From Marinobacter orientalis (lineage in GTDB: Bacteria > Pseudomonadota > Gammaproteobacteria > Pseudomonadales > Oleiphilaceae): a DNA stretch of 64,000 nt. Shown here piece after piece: positions 1 to 8,894 of this stretch; within the stretch, counting starts at the first letter, position 1, and each line of letters begins with the position of its first letter. The DNA lies in NCBI RefSeq assembly GCF_004792665.1, contig NZ_SRZX01000004.1, positions 186,001-250,000 of the forward strand, read 5' to 3'. The notes beneath the pieces were generated by a model, which was not told where the DNA came from, did not search any database, and worked only from the letters and a program-made list of their open reading frames with translations. The position numbers were made by a program, and so were the translations under genes.

Positions 1-2
1 AC

Positions 3-83
3 GTCGAGGAAGCAGACGGCAAAATTGAGGACAGTCACTGGCTTGACTTCGATCCTACAAAACCCATCAGGCTCGTATCCTGA
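3..83 (+). CDS. 3' end of a truncated CDS, product unknown
   Basis: One frame is open from the window edge to a TGA at 81-83 and encodes 26 residues ending in PIRLVS. Its composition is plausible for a protein C terminus. The first repeat copy (96-119) starts 13 bases after the stop, the same placement seen after several real genes here, which supports the stop being a true gene end. Nothing can be said about function, and a chance open stretch is possible. Confidence 0.35.
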   Translation, partial: VEEADGKIEDSHWLDFDPTKPIRLVS

Positions 84-95
84 GAGCCAGTGGGG

Positions 96-119
96 AAAAC
101 CGGGACAGATTTATTTTTT
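96..119 (+). repeat. Interspersed direct repeat, copy 1
   Basis: Copy with core ACCGGGACAGATTTATTT preceded by As and followed by a T run. It lies just downstream of the partial CDS at the window edge. The repeat is not a perfect palindrome. Other copies are at 2211, 3279, 7195, 8895, 9382, 11361 and 26699, all on the same strand and all between genes. Confidence 0.8.
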
Positions 120-260
120 GGGGTTGCGATGGTCGGTGCTGAGATCTTGCTGCGCTAATAAGTCGATCAAGTTCGTTCCGGCCGTTGGCCTCCACCGAAC
201 GCCCTGTACAGAGCGCTGAACAACGGCGTCATGCCTCTCTCTCCGCCTGATTCGCCGCAT

Positions 261-279
261 AATAACGCTTGACGTTATT
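261..279. promoter_or_regulatory. Inverted repeat upstream of higBA, probable HigA operator
   Basis: AATAACG (261-267) and CGTTATT (273-279) form a perfect 7-bp inverted repeat around a 5-bp spacer, 24 bases before the higB start. HigA-type antitoxins repress their own operon by binding such palindromes, so this is the likely autoregulatory site. The palindrome is seen directly; binding is inferred. Confidence 0.6.
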
Positions 280-303
280 GACGCCCTGCGTCATCATTTA
301 TTT

Positions 304-582
304 ATGATCATATCGTTCAGCTGCAAGGATACCGAGAAGCTGGCAAATGGTCGTCGCGTCAGGCGCTTTGTCAACTTTGAGCGTGTTGCCTTGCGGAAAA
401 TCAGGCAACTCCAGGCTGCAAGCCAGCTGGATGATCTTAAAGTACCGCCCGGTAATATGTTGGAGCCATTGCATGGTGACCGCCAAGGTCAACACAGCAT
501 TCGAATCAACAGGCAGTTCCGGGTTTGCTTCCGCTGGACAAAGGCTGGTGCGGAAGATGTCGAAATTGTTGATTACCATTAG
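304..582 (+). CDS. higB: HigB-type toxin of a type II toxin-antitoxin system
   Basis: A 92-residue protein of the RelE/ParE superfamily, HigB (plasmid maintenance killer) branch. Family members are ribosome-dependent mRNA endonucleases kept inactive by HigA. Visible family features are the basic N-terminal half (GRRVRRF, LRKIRQL), the central LHGDRQGQHSIRINRQFRVCFRW block that forms the beta-sheet core, and the ending EIVDYH. Length is standard. The stop codon TAG lies inside the ribosome binding site of the antitoxin gene 10 bases downstream, so the two are co-transcribed and probably translationally coupled. Toxin-first order is typical of hig systems. The pair sits at the left edge of a region of short, repeat-separated gene blocks, a common setting for mobile toxin-antitoxin modules. 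Confidence 0.9.
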   Translation: MIISFSCKDTEKLANGRRVRRFVNFERVALRKIRQLQAASQLDDLKVPPGNMLEPLHGDRQGQHSIRINRQFRVCFRWTKAGAEDVEIVDYH

Positions 583-592
583 GAGGTAGCTC

Positions 593-907
593 ATGCGCAA
601 CATTGAAGCCGTAACGCCAGGCGAGTTACTGAAGGAAGAGTTCCTTGAGCCGATGGGCATTTCTCAATACCGCTTGGCTAAAGAGATAGGGGTGCCTGCT
701 CAGAGGATCGGCCAGATTATTGCTGGAAAGCGTTCGATAACCGCAGACACGGACCTGCGACTTTGTCGCTTCTTTGGCTTGTCCAATGGCTACTGGTTGC
801 GAGCTCAGGCAGCCTACGACACTGAGATTGCGGAAGATGCCCTTGAGGACCAGCTCAAGAATATTCGTCCGTGGAGTGCTGTATCCGGAACCGGGCCCCG
901 AGCATAA
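593..907 (+). CDS. higA: HigA-type antitoxin, XRE-family DNA-binding protein
   Basis: A 104-residue antitoxin expected to neutralise the preceding HigB and repress the operon through the palindrome at 261-279. An XRE helix-turn-helix occupies roughly residues 10-70: [16 protein letters not shown], then [18 protein letters not shown] and the family hallmark [14 protein letters not shown], followed by [17 protein letters not shown] as in HigA. A strong ribosome binding site, AGGAGGT, precedes the ATG by 6 bases and overlaps the higB stop. The last dozen residues ([10 protein letters not shown]) look atypical, so the extreme C terminus may have drifted. The order, spacing and both families make the assignment secure. 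Confidence 0.9.
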   Translation: MRNIEAVTPGELLKEEFLEPMGISQYRLAKEIGVPAQRIGQIIAGKRSITADTDLRLCRFFGLSNGYWLRAQAAYDTEIAEDALEDQLKNIRPWSAVSGTGPRA

Positions 908-992
908 CCAAAGTAATCATTCACTGGGCTGCGGTAACGGTTTGGGTGCTTTTTCTTGGTGGCAGAAATCTTGTGCTGGAGTTGCAATCACT

Positions 993-2207
993 ATGACGGA
1001 ATCCGAACAGGTTACCGGCCTTTCGCCAGAGCGCCTTCTTCACATTGAAGACCATCTTGACCGCCGCTATATCCAGCCGGGGAAATTGCCCGGCACGCTG
1101 ACACTGGTGGCCCGGCGTGGGGAAATTGCCTATCTGAAAGCTCAGGGGCTGATGGATGTGGAGCGCAACAAGCCGCTCTGCCGGGATACGGTTTTCCGCA
1201 TTTATTCCATGACCAAGCCGATTACGTCTGTCGCCATGATGCAGCTCTATGAGCAGGGGCGGTTTTTGCTGGATGATCCCGTACACAAGTATATTCCGGC
1301 CTGGAAGAACCTGCGGGTTTACAAAAGCGGTGTCTATCCCGACTTCCTGACCGCACCTGCAACCAGCACTATGACCATTCGCGACCTGTTTACCCATATG
1401 TCGGGCCTGACCTACGGGTTCATGAACCGCACCAACGTTGACGCCGCCTACCGGGAGCTGAAGCTGGATGGCAACCGGAATATGACACTGGAAGCGTTCG
1501 TCGGTCATCTGGCAGAACTGCCGCTGGAGTTCTCACCGGGTACCGCCTGGAACTATTCGGTCAGCACGGATGTGCTGGGGTATCTGGTGCAGTTGCTGGC
1601 TGATAAGCCGTTTGATGAGTATCTGCGCGAGCATATCTTTGAACCATTGGCCATGCCCGACACCGGCTTCGATATTCGTGACGATCAGCTTGACCGTTTC
1701 GCCGCCTGCTATCAGTACGATCCTGTCGATCAGTTCAAGCTGCAGGACGATCCGCAGACCTCCCCTTTCCGGGAAAAAAGCAAGTTTCTGTCTGGCGGCG
1801 GCGGGCTGGTTTCCACCATTGACGATTATTTCCACTTTGCCCAGGCACTCTGTCAGGGCGGCGAGTTTGGCGGGCGACGGATCATTGGCCGAAAGACTCT
1901 GGAATTCATGCGTCGCAATCATCTACCCGACAATCAGGACCTGCCTGGCCTCTCTGCCGGCGCGTTCAGTGAAACACCTTATGCCGGGAGTGGCTTCGGT
2001 CTGGGCTTTTCGGTAAAGACTGACGTTGCCAAATCCCAGATCAACGGATCGGTCGGCGAGTATGGTTGGGGTGGCCTGGCGAGTACCAACTTTTTTATCG
2101 ATCCTGTGGAGGAGCTGGTGGTGATCTTCATGACGCAACTGATCCCCTCATCGACCTACCCGGTCCGTCAGGAATTGCGGGCTATTGTTAATGGGGCGTT
2201 GGTTTAG
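993..2207 (+). CDS. Serine hydrolase of the beta-lactamase/EstB family
   Basis: A 404-residue protein of the class C beta-lactamase-like family (PF00144), which includes esterases such as EstB and peptidase-like enzymes. The catalytic SxxK motif is S72-M-T-K75 in the context [14 protein letters not shown], and the family Tyr motif is in [12 protein letters not shown] near residue 190. The segment [19 protein letters not shown] and the closing [14 protein letters not shown] are also characteristic. No signal peptide is evident, so the enzyme is probably cytoplasmic. The ATG at 993 is chosen because homology begins shortly after it; upstream in-frame codons reach back into higA and look non-coding. 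Repeat copy 2 follows the stop by three bases. The substrate cannot be told; an ester hydrolase is likelier than a true beta-lactamase. Confidence 0.85.
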   Translation: MTESEQVTGLSPERLLHIEDHLDRRYIQPGKLPGTLTLVARRGEIAYLKAQGLMDVERNKPLCRDTVFRIYSMTKPITSVAMMQLYEQGRFLLDDPVHKYIPAWKNLRVYKSGVYPDFLTAPATSTMTIRDLFTHMSGLTYGFMNRTNVDAAYRELKLDGNRNMTLEAFVGHLAELPLEFSPGTAWNYSVSTDVLGYLVQLLADKPFDEYLREHIFEPLAMPDTGFDIRDDQLDRFAACYQYDPVDQFKLQDDPQTSPFREKSKFLSGGGGLVSTIDDYFHFAQALCQGGEFGGRRIIGRKTLEFMRRNHLPDNQDLPGLSAGAFSETPYAGSGFGLGFSVKTDVAKSQINGSVGEYGWGGLASTNFFIDPVEELVVIFMTQLIPSSTYPVRQELRAIVNGALV

Positions 2208-2210
2208 GGC

Positions 2211-2232
2211 AAAACCGGGACAGATCTATTTA
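2211..2232 (+). repeat. Interspersed direct repeat, copy 2
   Basis: Reads AAAACCGGGACAGATCTATT then TA. It begins three bases after the stop of the serine hydrolase and ends about 35 bases before the next gene. Same orientation as all other copies, with one mismatch in the core. Confidence 0.8.
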
Positions 2233-2267
2233 ATCCGAATCAGTATCGAAATAAAGGGAGAAAGATC

Positions 2268-2570
2268 GTGAAATTATTACAAGTGGATTTCGATTTTACT
2301 GGCCCATTTGGCGAAGAAATGGCGGAAAAATTGGCGGGCCTGGCTGAGTCAATCAACAGTGAGCCCGGTTTCATCTGGAAAATCTGGACTGAAAGTCGAA
2401 AAGATCAGCTGGCTGGAGGAATTTACCTGTTTGAAGATGAAGAAAGTGCTAATGCTTACTTTAAAATGCATTCAGCCCGCTTGAAAGAGATGGGAATCAA
2501 TGAGGTTCGGGGACAGATCTTCGATGTGAATATTCCTTTATCCACTATCACTAAAGGCCCTGTCGACTAG
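2268..2570 (+). CDS. YdhR-family putative monooxygenase
   Basis: A 100-residue single-domain protein of the YdhR family (ferredoxin-like, dimeric alpha/beta barrel fold related to small cofactor-free monooxygenases). Diagnostic stretches are [16 protein letters not shown] at the N terminus, the central [11 protein letters not shown], and [20 protein letters not shown]. Length matches E. coli YdhR (about 101). Translation starts at GTG 2268 after AAAGGGAGAAAGATC, a good ribosome binding site. The natural substrate of the family is unknown. The gene stands alone on this strand between repeat copy 2 and a convergent thioredoxin gene three bases past its stop. Confidence 0.85.
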   Translation: MKLLQVDFDFTGPFGEEMAEKLAGLAESINSEPGFIWKIWTESRKDQLAGGIYLFEDEESANAYFKMHSARLKEMGINEVRGQIFDVNIPLSTITKGPVD

Positions 2571-2573
2571 TCG

Positions 2574-2903
2574 TCAGCGATCCTGAATCTCCGCCAGTGC
2601 GGTATCGATGTCCTCGCGGTTGTCAGGGCGTACAAGGCGGGTGATTTCCTGTCCATCCTTCAGGAAGATTAGTGTCGGCCATAACTTCACCCCAAGTGTC
2701 CGGCCCAGCCGGCGCCCTTTTCCATCCTCTACCTTTACGTGTTCAACCCCGGGATAAGCCTCCATGGCGGCCCTGATGTGCGGCTGCGCTGCCTTGCAGA
2801 AGCCACACCAGTTTGTGCCGAACTCTATCAACAAGGGGCCCTGGCTATGGGCTAACGCCTCCGGAGTTATGGTTTCAGGTGTATATTGGCTGTCATACGG
2901 CAT
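2574..2903 (-). CDS. Thioredoxin-family protein with WCGFC active site
   Basis: A 109-residue thioredoxin-fold protein. The redox motif is W32-C33-G-F-C36 in EFGTNWCGFCKAA, and the cis-proline segment is VKLWPTLIFLKDGQEITRLVRP. Expected to act as a disulfide reductase or protein-thiol exchanger in the cytoplasm, as no signal peptide is present. The start at 2903 is chosen because GGGGAAACATC precedes it as a ribosome binding site and the domain begins just after; an in-frame ATG at 2978 would add 25 unlikely residues and overlap the divergent zinc-finger gene. The CGFC dipeptide differs from CGPC of classic thioredoxin, so the redox potential may differ. Confidence 0.88.
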   Translation of the reverse strand: MPYDSQYTPETITPEALAHSQGPLLIEFGTNWCGFCKAAQPHIRAAMEAYPGVEHVKVEDGKGRRLGRTLGVKLWPTLIFLKDGQEITRLVRPDNREDIDTALAEIQDR

Positions 2904-3012
2904 GATGTTTCCCCGGTAAGTAGCAGGCAACGTTTGAGCATAAGAGCTCAAATGATACCTTTTTATGGAACCAGTCATCCAGACATCGGTTAGGCAAATA
3001 TCGGAGGGCGCT

Positions 3013-3279
3013 ATGGCAGGTGGATGGTCGCGTGATGGTGCGGTTCAGGATCAGATTGATGCAAGCGTTGAGGATGAGGTTCAGCGAGCCCGCAGCCAGC
3101 TGAACCAGGGGGAGAGCGCCACGGAATGCGAAGAGTGTGGCCGCCCTATTCCGGAGGCCCGCCGCAAAGCGATTCCGGGTGTCCGGCTTTGTGTCGAGTG
3201 CCAGTCCGCTTTCGAAAAACAGAAAACCCGATCAGGTGGCATCAATCGCCGTGGGAGCAAAGACAGCCAGCTGCGTTGA
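3013..3279 (+). CDS. DksA/TraR C4-type zinc-finger protein, YbiI-like
   Basis: An 88-residue protein matching the small YbiI group of the DksA/TraR family in length and layout: an N-terminal helical part (DQIDASVEDEVQRARSQL) and a C4 zinc finger with CEECGRPIPEARR followed by VRLCVECQ. It has no long coiled coil, so it is unlikely to replace DksA at RNA polymerase; family function is unknown. The start at 3013 has CGGAGGGCGCT upstream, better than an in-frame ATG at 2965. The stop codon at 3277-3279 shares its final A with repeat copy 3. Confidence 0.88.
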   Translation: MAGGWSRDGAVQDQIDASVEDEVQRARSQLNQGESATECEECGRPIPEARRKAIPGVRLCVECQSAFEKQKTRSGGINRRGSKDSQLR

Positions 3280-3302
3280 AAAACCGGGACAGAATTATTT
3301 TG
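3279..3302 (+). repeat. Interspersed direct repeat, copy 3
   Basis: ACCGGGACAGAATTATTT core with the A run starting at the last base of the zinc-finger gene stop codon. Copies 3 and 5 share the AATTATT variant of the 3' half. Confidence 0.8.
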
Positions 3303-3420
3303 TATGGGTCAGTCGCTGGATGGAGGTAGTATCGAGCCCTGACCGGGAAAGACAGGCGTCCCCTGTCGGGCCGCCGCTTCGCAGCGCGTCATGCAGCATT
3401 GCTATCAGATGGAGTTCCAA

Positions 3421-3723
3421 ATGAGATTCTTGGTTTTCTTGGGCACCGTGCGGGATAGTACTCCTCCGAAGCCGGCCCGCCTGGGGGTTCGGGTCACAGA
3501 AGCGGTTCTCGAATGTCTCAAAAGTCGATATGCCGAACATGAGGTAGAGTTGGTTGATGCTCTGGATTATCCACCAGAAGCTGTCTTTGCAATGATACAT
3601 GTGCCCAGGGCACAAGAAGTCTTTACGGCGGATGGTTCAGTGCAGTCCGGGGAGGATCAGGGGAGCGGTGAAAACGAGTGGTGCTACACTGATGACTGGA
3701 ACCCAGGGTCAATCACAACATAA
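3421..3723 (+). pseudogene. Truncated NADPH-dependent FMN reductase
   Basis: The first 50 or so residues (MRFLVFLGTVRDSTPPKPAR, then RLGVRVTEAV and HEVELVDALD) match the N terminus of flavodoxin-fold NADPH-dependent FMN reductases that are usually near 200 residues. Homology then stops: the rest (HVPRAQEVFTADGSVQSGED and onward) lacks the GYVMVSPEYNHS-type flavin-binding core. The 100-codon frame is therefore a fragment with an internal deletion or a fused unrelated end. An in-frame ATG at 3391 could extend it by 10 residues. It is probably not functional. It sits between repeat copy 3 and frdA. Confidence 0.65.
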
Positions 3724-3774
3724 CGCGGTTAATGCTGTACTCAAAATAACAATATCCAAAGATGGAACGCACTT

Positions 3775-5571
3775 ATGTCCGAAGCATTCGAGACCGTTCA
3801 TGCCGATGTCATTGTCATCGGTGCCGGGGGTGCCGGATTGCGTTCCGCCATTGCCGCAGCGCAAGCCAACCCCGCCGCAAAGGTCGCCCTGATCTCCAAA
3901 GTCTATCCGATGCGTAGCCACACGGTATGCGCCGAAGGTGGCGCCGCCGGCGTCGTTCAAGCGCATGACTCCCTTGAAAACCATTTTAACGACACCGTAT
4001 CCGGTGGCGACTGGTTATGTGATCAGGATGTGGTGGACTACTTCACGCACCACGCCACCGAGGAGATGGTACAGCTGGAACACTGGGGCTGCCCGTGGTC
4101 GCGCAAGGAAGATGGCAGCGCGGCGGTACGACGTTTTGGTGGCATGAAAATCGAGCGTACCTGGTACGCCGCAGACAAAACCGGCTTCCATATTCTGCAC
4201 ACCCTGTTTCAGACCTCGCTGCAATATCCCAACATCCATCGTTTCGATGAGTTCTTCTGCACCGATCTGATCGTTGATGACGGACGCTGTCAGGGGGTTA
4301 TTGCGATCGAGATAAAAACCGGTGACATCAAGGTCTTTCTCGGCAAGGCCATTGTACTGGCCACCGGCGGTGCCGGTCGGGTCTTCCGCTTCAACACCAA
4401 TGGCGCCATCGTCACCGGTGACGGCATGAGTATGGCCTATCGCGCCGGTGCCGTATTGCGGGATATGGAGTTCGTGCAATACCACCCGACCGGCCTGCCC
4501 GGCTCCGGCGTTCTGATTACCGAAGGCTGTCGGGGTGAAGGCGGTATCCTGCTGAACCGCCATGGCTACCGATATCTGCAGGACTATGGCCTGGGACCCG
4601 AGACACCAATCGGCAAGCCGGAAAACAAGTACATGGAGCTTGGGCCGAGGGACAAACTGAGCCAGGCCTTCTGGCATGAACAGCGCAAGGGTAATACTGT
4701 CCCCACGCCGCTGGGCGATGCGGTGATGCTCGACCTGACCCATCTGGGAGAAGCCAAATTGCTCCAACGTCTTCCGATGATCTGTTCGCTGGCCCGACAC
4801 TATGTCGGGATTGATCCGGCCAAGGAACCGATTCCCGTCCGACCCGCCGTCCATTACACCATGGGTGGCATCCGCACAGACATCCACACACAAACGGAAA
4901 TAGCCGGGCTCTATGCCGCAGGAGAATGCTCCAGTATCGGTCTGCATGGCGCCAATCGACTTGGCTCGAATTCGCTGGCTGAACTGCTGGTCTTTGGCAA
5001 GGTGGCAGGTGAACAGGCAGCCGATCACGCTTCCAGGCAGCCGCCCTGCAACAACGACACACTGCTCAGCTTTGCCAAAGATAAAGTGGCGGAACTGACA
5101 GCCCTGAGAGAGCAAAAAGGAACGGAAAAAGCCAGCCGTTTGCGTCATGAAATGGCGGCAGCCATGGAAAAGGCCTTTGGTATCTATCGACTCGGCGATG
5201 AAATGCAAACGGGTCTGGATACGATCAACGAACTCAGGGCCCGCTACAAACAGGTCAATGTTGAAGATCAAAGCCGGGTTTTCAATACTGAATTTCTGAC
5301 AACGCTGGAACTGGGGTCCTGCCTGGAACTGGCTCAGGTGATGGCCACATCGGCGCTGCAACGAAAAGAAAGCCGTGGCGCCCATCAGCGGCTCGATGAC
5401 TATAAAACCCGTGACGATGAGAAGTACCTCAGGCACACCCTGATGCGCTATTCGCCGGACGGCAAGCCCATACTGGACTATGAGGCCGTTAACATCACCC
5501 GCTCCCAGCCAAAAGAGCGTGCCTACGGCGCAGCGGGGGAACAGCAAAACAAGCAGGAGGGCGGATCATGA
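3775..5571 (+). CDS. frdA: Fumarate reductase flavoprotein subunit
   Basis: Catalytic subunit of quinol:fumarate reductase, reducing fumarate to succinate as terminal step of anaerobic respiration. 598 residues, close to E. coli FrdA (602). The FAD site GAGGAG is at 16-21, the covalent FAD histidine is H49 in [11 protein letters not shown], the substrate/capping region follows, and the catalytic stretch [21 protein letters not shown] includes the active-site arginine loop. [28 protein letters not shown] near the C-terminal third is the second family signature. It overlaps frdB by four bases and heads a four-gene operon; the inner-face membrane anchors follow. The complete FrdABCD set with two anchor proteins and no heme ligand pattern points to an E. 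coli-like QFR rather than succinate dehydrogenase. No clear FNR box is seen upstream. Confidence 0.95.
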   Translation: MSEAFETVHADVIVIGAGGAGLRSAIAAAQANPAAKVALISKVYPMRSHTVCAEGGAAGVVQAHDSLENHFNDTVSGGDWLCDQDVVDYFTHHATEEMVQLEHWGCPWSRKEDGSAAVRRFGGMKIERTWYAADKTGFHILHTLFQTSLQYPNIHRFDEFFCTDLIVDDGRCQGVIAIEIKTGDIKVFLGKAIVLATGGAGRVFRFNTNGAIVTGDGMSMAYRAGAVLRDMEFVQYHPTGLPGSGVLITEGCRGEGGILLNRHGYRYLQDYGLGPETPIGKPENKYMELGPRDKLSQAFWHEQRKGNTVPTPLGDAVMLDLTHLGEAKLLQRLPMICSLARHYVGIDPAKEPIPVRPAVHYTMGGIRTDIHTQTEIAGLYAAGECSSIGLHGANRLGSNSLAELLVFGKVAGEQAADHASRQPPCNNDTLLSFAKDKVAELTALREQKGTEKASRLRHEMAAAMEKAFGIYRLGDEMQTGLDTINELRARYKQVNVEDQSRVFNTEFLTTLELGSCLELAQVMATSALQRKESRGAHQRLDDYKTRDDEKYLRHTLMRYSPDGKPILDYEAVNITRSQPKERAYGAAGEQQNKQEGGS

Positions 5572-6404
5572 CAATCCCTGCAACAGACAATACATCAGAA
5601 ACCGCACCCTCAAAAAGCGAAGCCGGAATAACGCTCGAAATCCTGCGCTATATTCCGGGAACGCATTCAGAACCCACATTTCAACGTTTTGAAATCCCCT
5701 ACGTTGAAGACTGGTCCATGCTCGATGCGCTGGGCTATATCAAGGATGAGCTGGATTCAAGCCTGTCCTACCGGTGGTCCTGTCGTATGGCTGTCTGTGG
5801 CTCCTGCGGCATGATGTTTGACGGCGTACCCAAGCTGGCCTGCGAAACCTTCCTGCGGGACTACTATCCCCGGCCGATTCGCGTTGAACCACTGGAAAAT
5901 TTTGGCATTGAACGGGATCTTGTGATCGATCAGGAGCCCTTTCTGGAAAAGCTGGAAAGCGTCAAACCTTACATTATTGATGCCATGGCCAATGCCCCTT
6001 CCGGAAAACCGGGAGCGCCTGCGGGTCATGAAAGGGAAACCATACAGGCGGGCGAGAACAGACAGACGCCGAAAGAACTGGCCCTGTTCGACCAGTACAG
6101 CATGTGCATTAACTGCCTGCTGTGCTACAGCGCCTGCCCGCAGTTCGGACTGAACCCGGCGTTTCTCGGACCTGCGGCGATCTCACTGGCCCATCGTTAT
6201 AATCAGGATAATCGGGATCAGGGCAACGCGGATCGCGCGCCTGCACTCAACGAAGAAGACGGCGTCTGGTCCTGTACATTTGTCGGATACTGCTCCGAAG
6301 TCTGCCCGAAATCTGTTGATCCGGCATCCGCCATACAACAGGAAAAAGTCCGGGGTGCAACAGACTGGGCACTTTCATGGCTCTTGCCAAAAGGAGCCCG
6401 CTGA
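5568..6404 (+). CDS. frdB: Fumarate reductase iron-sulfur subunit
   Basis: Electron-transfer subunit of the QFR complex, 278 residues, about 30 longer than E. coli FrdB because of an N-terminal extension rich in Thr and Ser. A [2Fe-2S] ferredoxin domain shows [22 protein letters not shown]. The C-terminal domain holds the [4Fe-4S] ligands in [18 protein letters not shown] and the [3Fe-4S] site in [17 protein letters not shown]. The latter pattern with Val/Gly rather than a fourth Cys matches the fumarate-reductase type. It starts inside the frdA stop (ATGA-type overlap) and its own stop overlaps the frdC start, so the operon is tightly coupled. Confidence 0.95.
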   Translation: MTIPATDNTSETAPSKSEAGITLEILRYIPGTHSEPTFQRFEIPYVEDWSMLDALGYIKDELDSSLSYRWSCRMAVCGSCGMMFDGVPKLACETFLRDYYPRPIRVEPLENFGIERDLVIDQEPFLEKLESVKPYIIDAMANAPSGKPGAPAGHERETIQAGENRQTPKELALFDQYSMCINCLLCYSACPQFGLNPAFLGPAAISLAHRYNQDNRDQGNADRAPALNEEDGVWSCTFVGYCSEVCPKSVDPASAIQQEKVRGATDWALSWLLPKGAR

Positions 6405-6796
6405 TGCGCCAATCACCCTATCATCGTCCCCGTGATCCCTTCTGGTACATGCGACGATCCGTCTATCGCCGATACATGGTGCGAGAGGCAACCAGTGTCT
6501 TCATTGGGCTTTGGATGCTGAATCTTATCCTCGGCATCCTGCAACTGAGTCGGGGGGAAGCGGCATGGACTGCCTGGCTGACATGGCAACAGCATCCACT
6601 GATGCTGACCTTCAGCGGCCTGACACTCATCATGGCCATGGTGCATACCACTACCTGGTTTGCGATCGCACCCAAGGCCATGCCGAAATTTATCGCCGGC
6701 AAGGCTGTTGTTCATCAGCAGGTCGTGATCGGACACTGGCTGGTCTTCGGACTGGTGAGTCTGTTTCTGCTTGTTGCCGTTTACTGGGGGGCCTGA
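6404..6796 (+). CDS. frdC: Fumarate reductase membrane anchor subunit C
   Basis: 130-residue membrane anchor (E. coli FrdC is 131) binding menaquinol and docking FrdAB to the cytoplasmic membrane. Three hydrophobic helices are visible: around EATSVFIGLWMLNLILGIL, HPLMLTFSGLTLIMAMVH and GHWLVFGLVSLFLLVAVYW. The N-terminal RPRDPFWYMRRSVYRRYMVRE is basic and cytoplasmic as in the family. ATG 6404 overlaps the frdB stop TGA by one base. A farther upstream in-frame ATG would lie inside frdB and is not needed. Confidence 0.92.
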   Translation: MRQSPYHRPRDPFWYMRRSVYRRYMVREATSVFIGLWMLNLILGILQLSRGEAAWTAWLTWQQHPLMLTFSGLTLIMAMVHTTTWFAIAPKAMPKFIAGKAVVHQQVVIGHWLVFGLVSLFLLVAVYWGA

Positions 6797-6798
6797 AC

Positions 6799-7149
6799 AT
6801 GCGCTGGAAACACCATGAACCTTTTTTCTGGTCTCTGTTTGGCGCAGGTGGCGTGATCAGTGCTTTTTGCGTGCCGGTCATGGTATTGCTGACAGGCTTT
6901 CTGCTGCCCTTGCACTTATTGCCTGAAGCGGCATACAACTATGAAAGCCTGCACGCATTGGCTCAGAACCTATGGGTAAAAGGCGCTATATTGGTTATTG
7001 TCGCGCTCAGCCTCTGGCACTGCGCCCATCGTATCTTTCACGGGCTGCATGATGTAGGCGTATCGACCGGCCCTCTGGCGCGCACCCTGACCTACGGCCT
7101 GGCCGGGCTCTCCAGTCTGGCCCTGTTGATTCTGTTGCTAACACTGTGA
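6799..7149 (+). CDS. frdD: Fumarate reductase membrane anchor subunit D
   Basis: 116-residue second anchor (E. coli FrdD is 119). The N terminus RWKHHEPFFWSLFGAGGVI is the typical FrdD opening; three transmembrane helices follow, and the segment LSLWHCAHRIFHGLHDVGV carries the conserved H-R-x-x-H-G-L-H-D block. It starts two bases after the frdC stop. With FrdC it forms the quinone site. The operon ends here; repeat copy 4 follows 45 bases later and the next gene is convergent. Confidence 0.92.
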   Translation: MRWKHHEPFFWSLFGAGGVISAFCVPVMVLLTGFLLPLHLLPEAAYNYESLHALAQNLWVKGAILVIVALSLWHCAHRIFHGLHDVGVSTGPLARTLTYGLAGLSSLALLILLLTL

Positions 7150-7194
7150 TTATCAAAACCGTGATCATCAACACCTGCGCGCGAGTTCTTTCAG

Positions 7195-7216
7195 AAACCC
7201 GGACAGATTTATTTTT
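7195..7216 (+). repeat. Interspersed direct repeat, copy 4
   Basis: AAACCCGGACAGATTTATTT plus two Ts, one base shifted in the C/G run compared with copy 1. It separates the frd operon from the convergent diguanylate cyclase gene. With copy 5 at 8895 it flanks that gene in direct orientation. Confidence 0.75.
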
Positions 7217-7285
7217 CTGAGTGCGGATAATTTCTCACCGTGTGGATATCTGGTCCTCAAGGCGTTAGTGGACTCATCCTTCTTG

Positions 7286-8713
7286 TTATCTGTGATGATC
7301 ACCGTAGATGCGATATGTATTCTTACCTTCTTTTTTTGCAAGGTACATCGCTTCATCAGATTTCCGTATCAAAGTGTCGATGTCAGCTCCATCTCGAGGA
7401 TATAGTGAAATACCAATGCTGACACCAAGTTCAACTGCATCAGTATGAATCCGGAAGAGAGTAGCTAGTTGTTTGATTATTTTTTCAGAAACCCCAGCGG
7501 CCTCTTCATCAGAAGTCTCATCGAGAAAGACTACGAATTCGTCGCCACCAAAACGAGCAACAATATCTGAACCCCGTACACAGTATTTAAGTTCCTGGCT
7601 CAGCTTTTGCAGTATTTCGTCGCCGAATTTGTGACCCAACGTATCATTTACTGACTTAAACCCGTCAACATCAATGAATAGGATGGAGCTTTCGTGCCCC
7701 TTTCTGTTTGCTCTTGCGATTGAAGTAAAGCAGACCTCCCTAAATAGTCTCATATTCGCTAGACCCGTCAATTCATCGTACATAGCTCGATGGTAGAAAA
7801 GATCCCTTTCATCCTGCACAAGACCAATCAATATCACCGAGACTATGGAAATGACAAACATGATCTGCACTTCGAAAATGCCGTAGTGCGAATAGCCCGA
7901 GAAGATGAATAGCGACAGCGCAAAAAGATTACCTATAAACGCGAAGACCAATCCATTGCCAAGTCCCCATTTAACCGTACTCCAGACAACCGGAATTAAA
8001 ATCAGATAGTAATATCTTGAAAACTGCTCGTCCATTTTCCCTAGCTGAATGACCAGGGCCGTCAATATAATAATTATTAGTAATGCGACTACTTTTTGCG
8101 GCTTTAACATATTCCGCAAAAGCGATGAGATTAATTCCCGCCAGCCAAGCTTCCAGAATTGATAGAATAGCAAAAAAATGGGAATTGCAGTGACAGCACC
8201 CGTGAGGTTGCCGACAAAGAACGAGGATGATCTATCAATCAGTGAAAAAAAGGAGAGCGTATTTGAACCTATGCCACCCACAAATATAACCGTCGATATG
8301 AGTGCCGTTAACACGGAGGCAACCATTACCGATAAAAAGAACTTCGCGTTTATAATCTTTTGTGGTGAGTTTATTTTTCTAAGTATCAGACCGGCTAAAC
8401 CATAAATGACAAACTGCCTTAAATCCGGAATGAACATCTCAAGGTTGTAATTGAAAACATCTCGATACGGCAGGCCACCCAGATATATCGCCAGAAAATG
8501 AACAGGTAGATATTTTCCTCCCAAAAGAAAAATTAAAAACATCGCATAGGCAGAAGGAGGGTAGAACAGACTCACGCCCTCGGTCACTGTAAACAGGTAA
8601 GCCACCTGATTGAGAGCCCAGAATGTGAATATAAAGAACAGAGAGTTTAAAACATATCGCCGGGCATGAGTCTTTGCGTCCGCCGGATTCTGAAATTCCA
8701 CGCCGTAGTTCAT
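7286..8713 (-). CDS. Membrane-bound diguanylate cyclase, MASE1-like sensor plus GGDEF
   Basis: About 475 residues. The N-terminal 300 or so are eight to ten hydrophobic helices resembling a MASE1-type integral membrane sensor (FYPPSAYAMFLIFLLGGKYLP; VGNLTGAVTAIPIFL). The C-terminal GGDEF domain makes cyclic di-GMP: DELTGLANMRLF opens it, the intact active site is ARFGGDEFVVF, and the RxxD inhibitory site is present as RGSD five residues before GGDEF, so product inhibition is expected. No EAL domain. The start is uncertain: ATG 8713 is chosen, but a TTG at 8764 in frame would add 17 residues; neither has a strong ribosome binding site. Base composition is visibly more AT-rich than the neighbours and the gene is flanked by repeat copies 4 and 5, suggesting acquisition. 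Confidence 0.88.
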   Translation of the reverse strand: MNYGVEFQNPADAKTHARRYVLNSLFFIFTFWALNQVAYLFTVTEGVSLFYPPSAYAMFLIFLLGGKYLPVHFLAIYLGGLPYRDVFNYNLEMFIPDLRQFVIYGLAGLILRKINSPQKIINAKFFLSVMVASVLTALISTVIFVGGIGSNTLSFFSLIDRSSSFFVGNLTGAVTAIPIFLLFYQFWKLGWRELISSLLRNMLKPQKVVALLIIIILTALVIQLGKMDEQFSRYYYLILIPVVWSTVKWGLGNGLVFAFIGNLFALSLFIFSGYSHYGIFEVQIMFVISIVSVILIGLVQDERDLFYHRAMYDELTGLANMRLFREVCFTSIARANRKGHESSILFIDVDGFKSVNDTLGHKFGDEILQKLSQELKYCVRGSDIVARFGGDEFVVFLDETSDEEAAGVSEKIIKQLATLFRIHTDAVELGVSIGISLYPRDGADIDTLIRKSDEAMYLAKKEGKNTYRIYGDHHR

Positions 8714-8894
8714 TACGAAAGCCAAAGTCCAAAAAGCATGAGTTGCCTTTGTTCTCTCACCCAAATGGCACGGATCAGAAGAACGCCAATGCGTTAGTCT
8801 AGATTACGTTAAAAAGTGAATCAGCAACAATAGCGTAGTCACAGATTTTATTAATCGCAAAGACGACGAGAGCAGGCTCCAAACTTTATGCAGG

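Noticed and set aside
2510..2522. GGGGACAGATCTT inside the YdhR gene as another repeat copy
   Set aside because: It lacks the flanking A and T runs and lies in conserved coding sequence, so it is a chance match.
3724..3774. FNR box upstream of frdA
   Set aside because: No TTGAT-N4-ATCAA-like sequence could be found in the short gap.
4015..5547. A 510-codon minus-strand frame opposite frdA
   Set aside because: Shadow of frdA, rich in Gly, His and Gln, with no domain.
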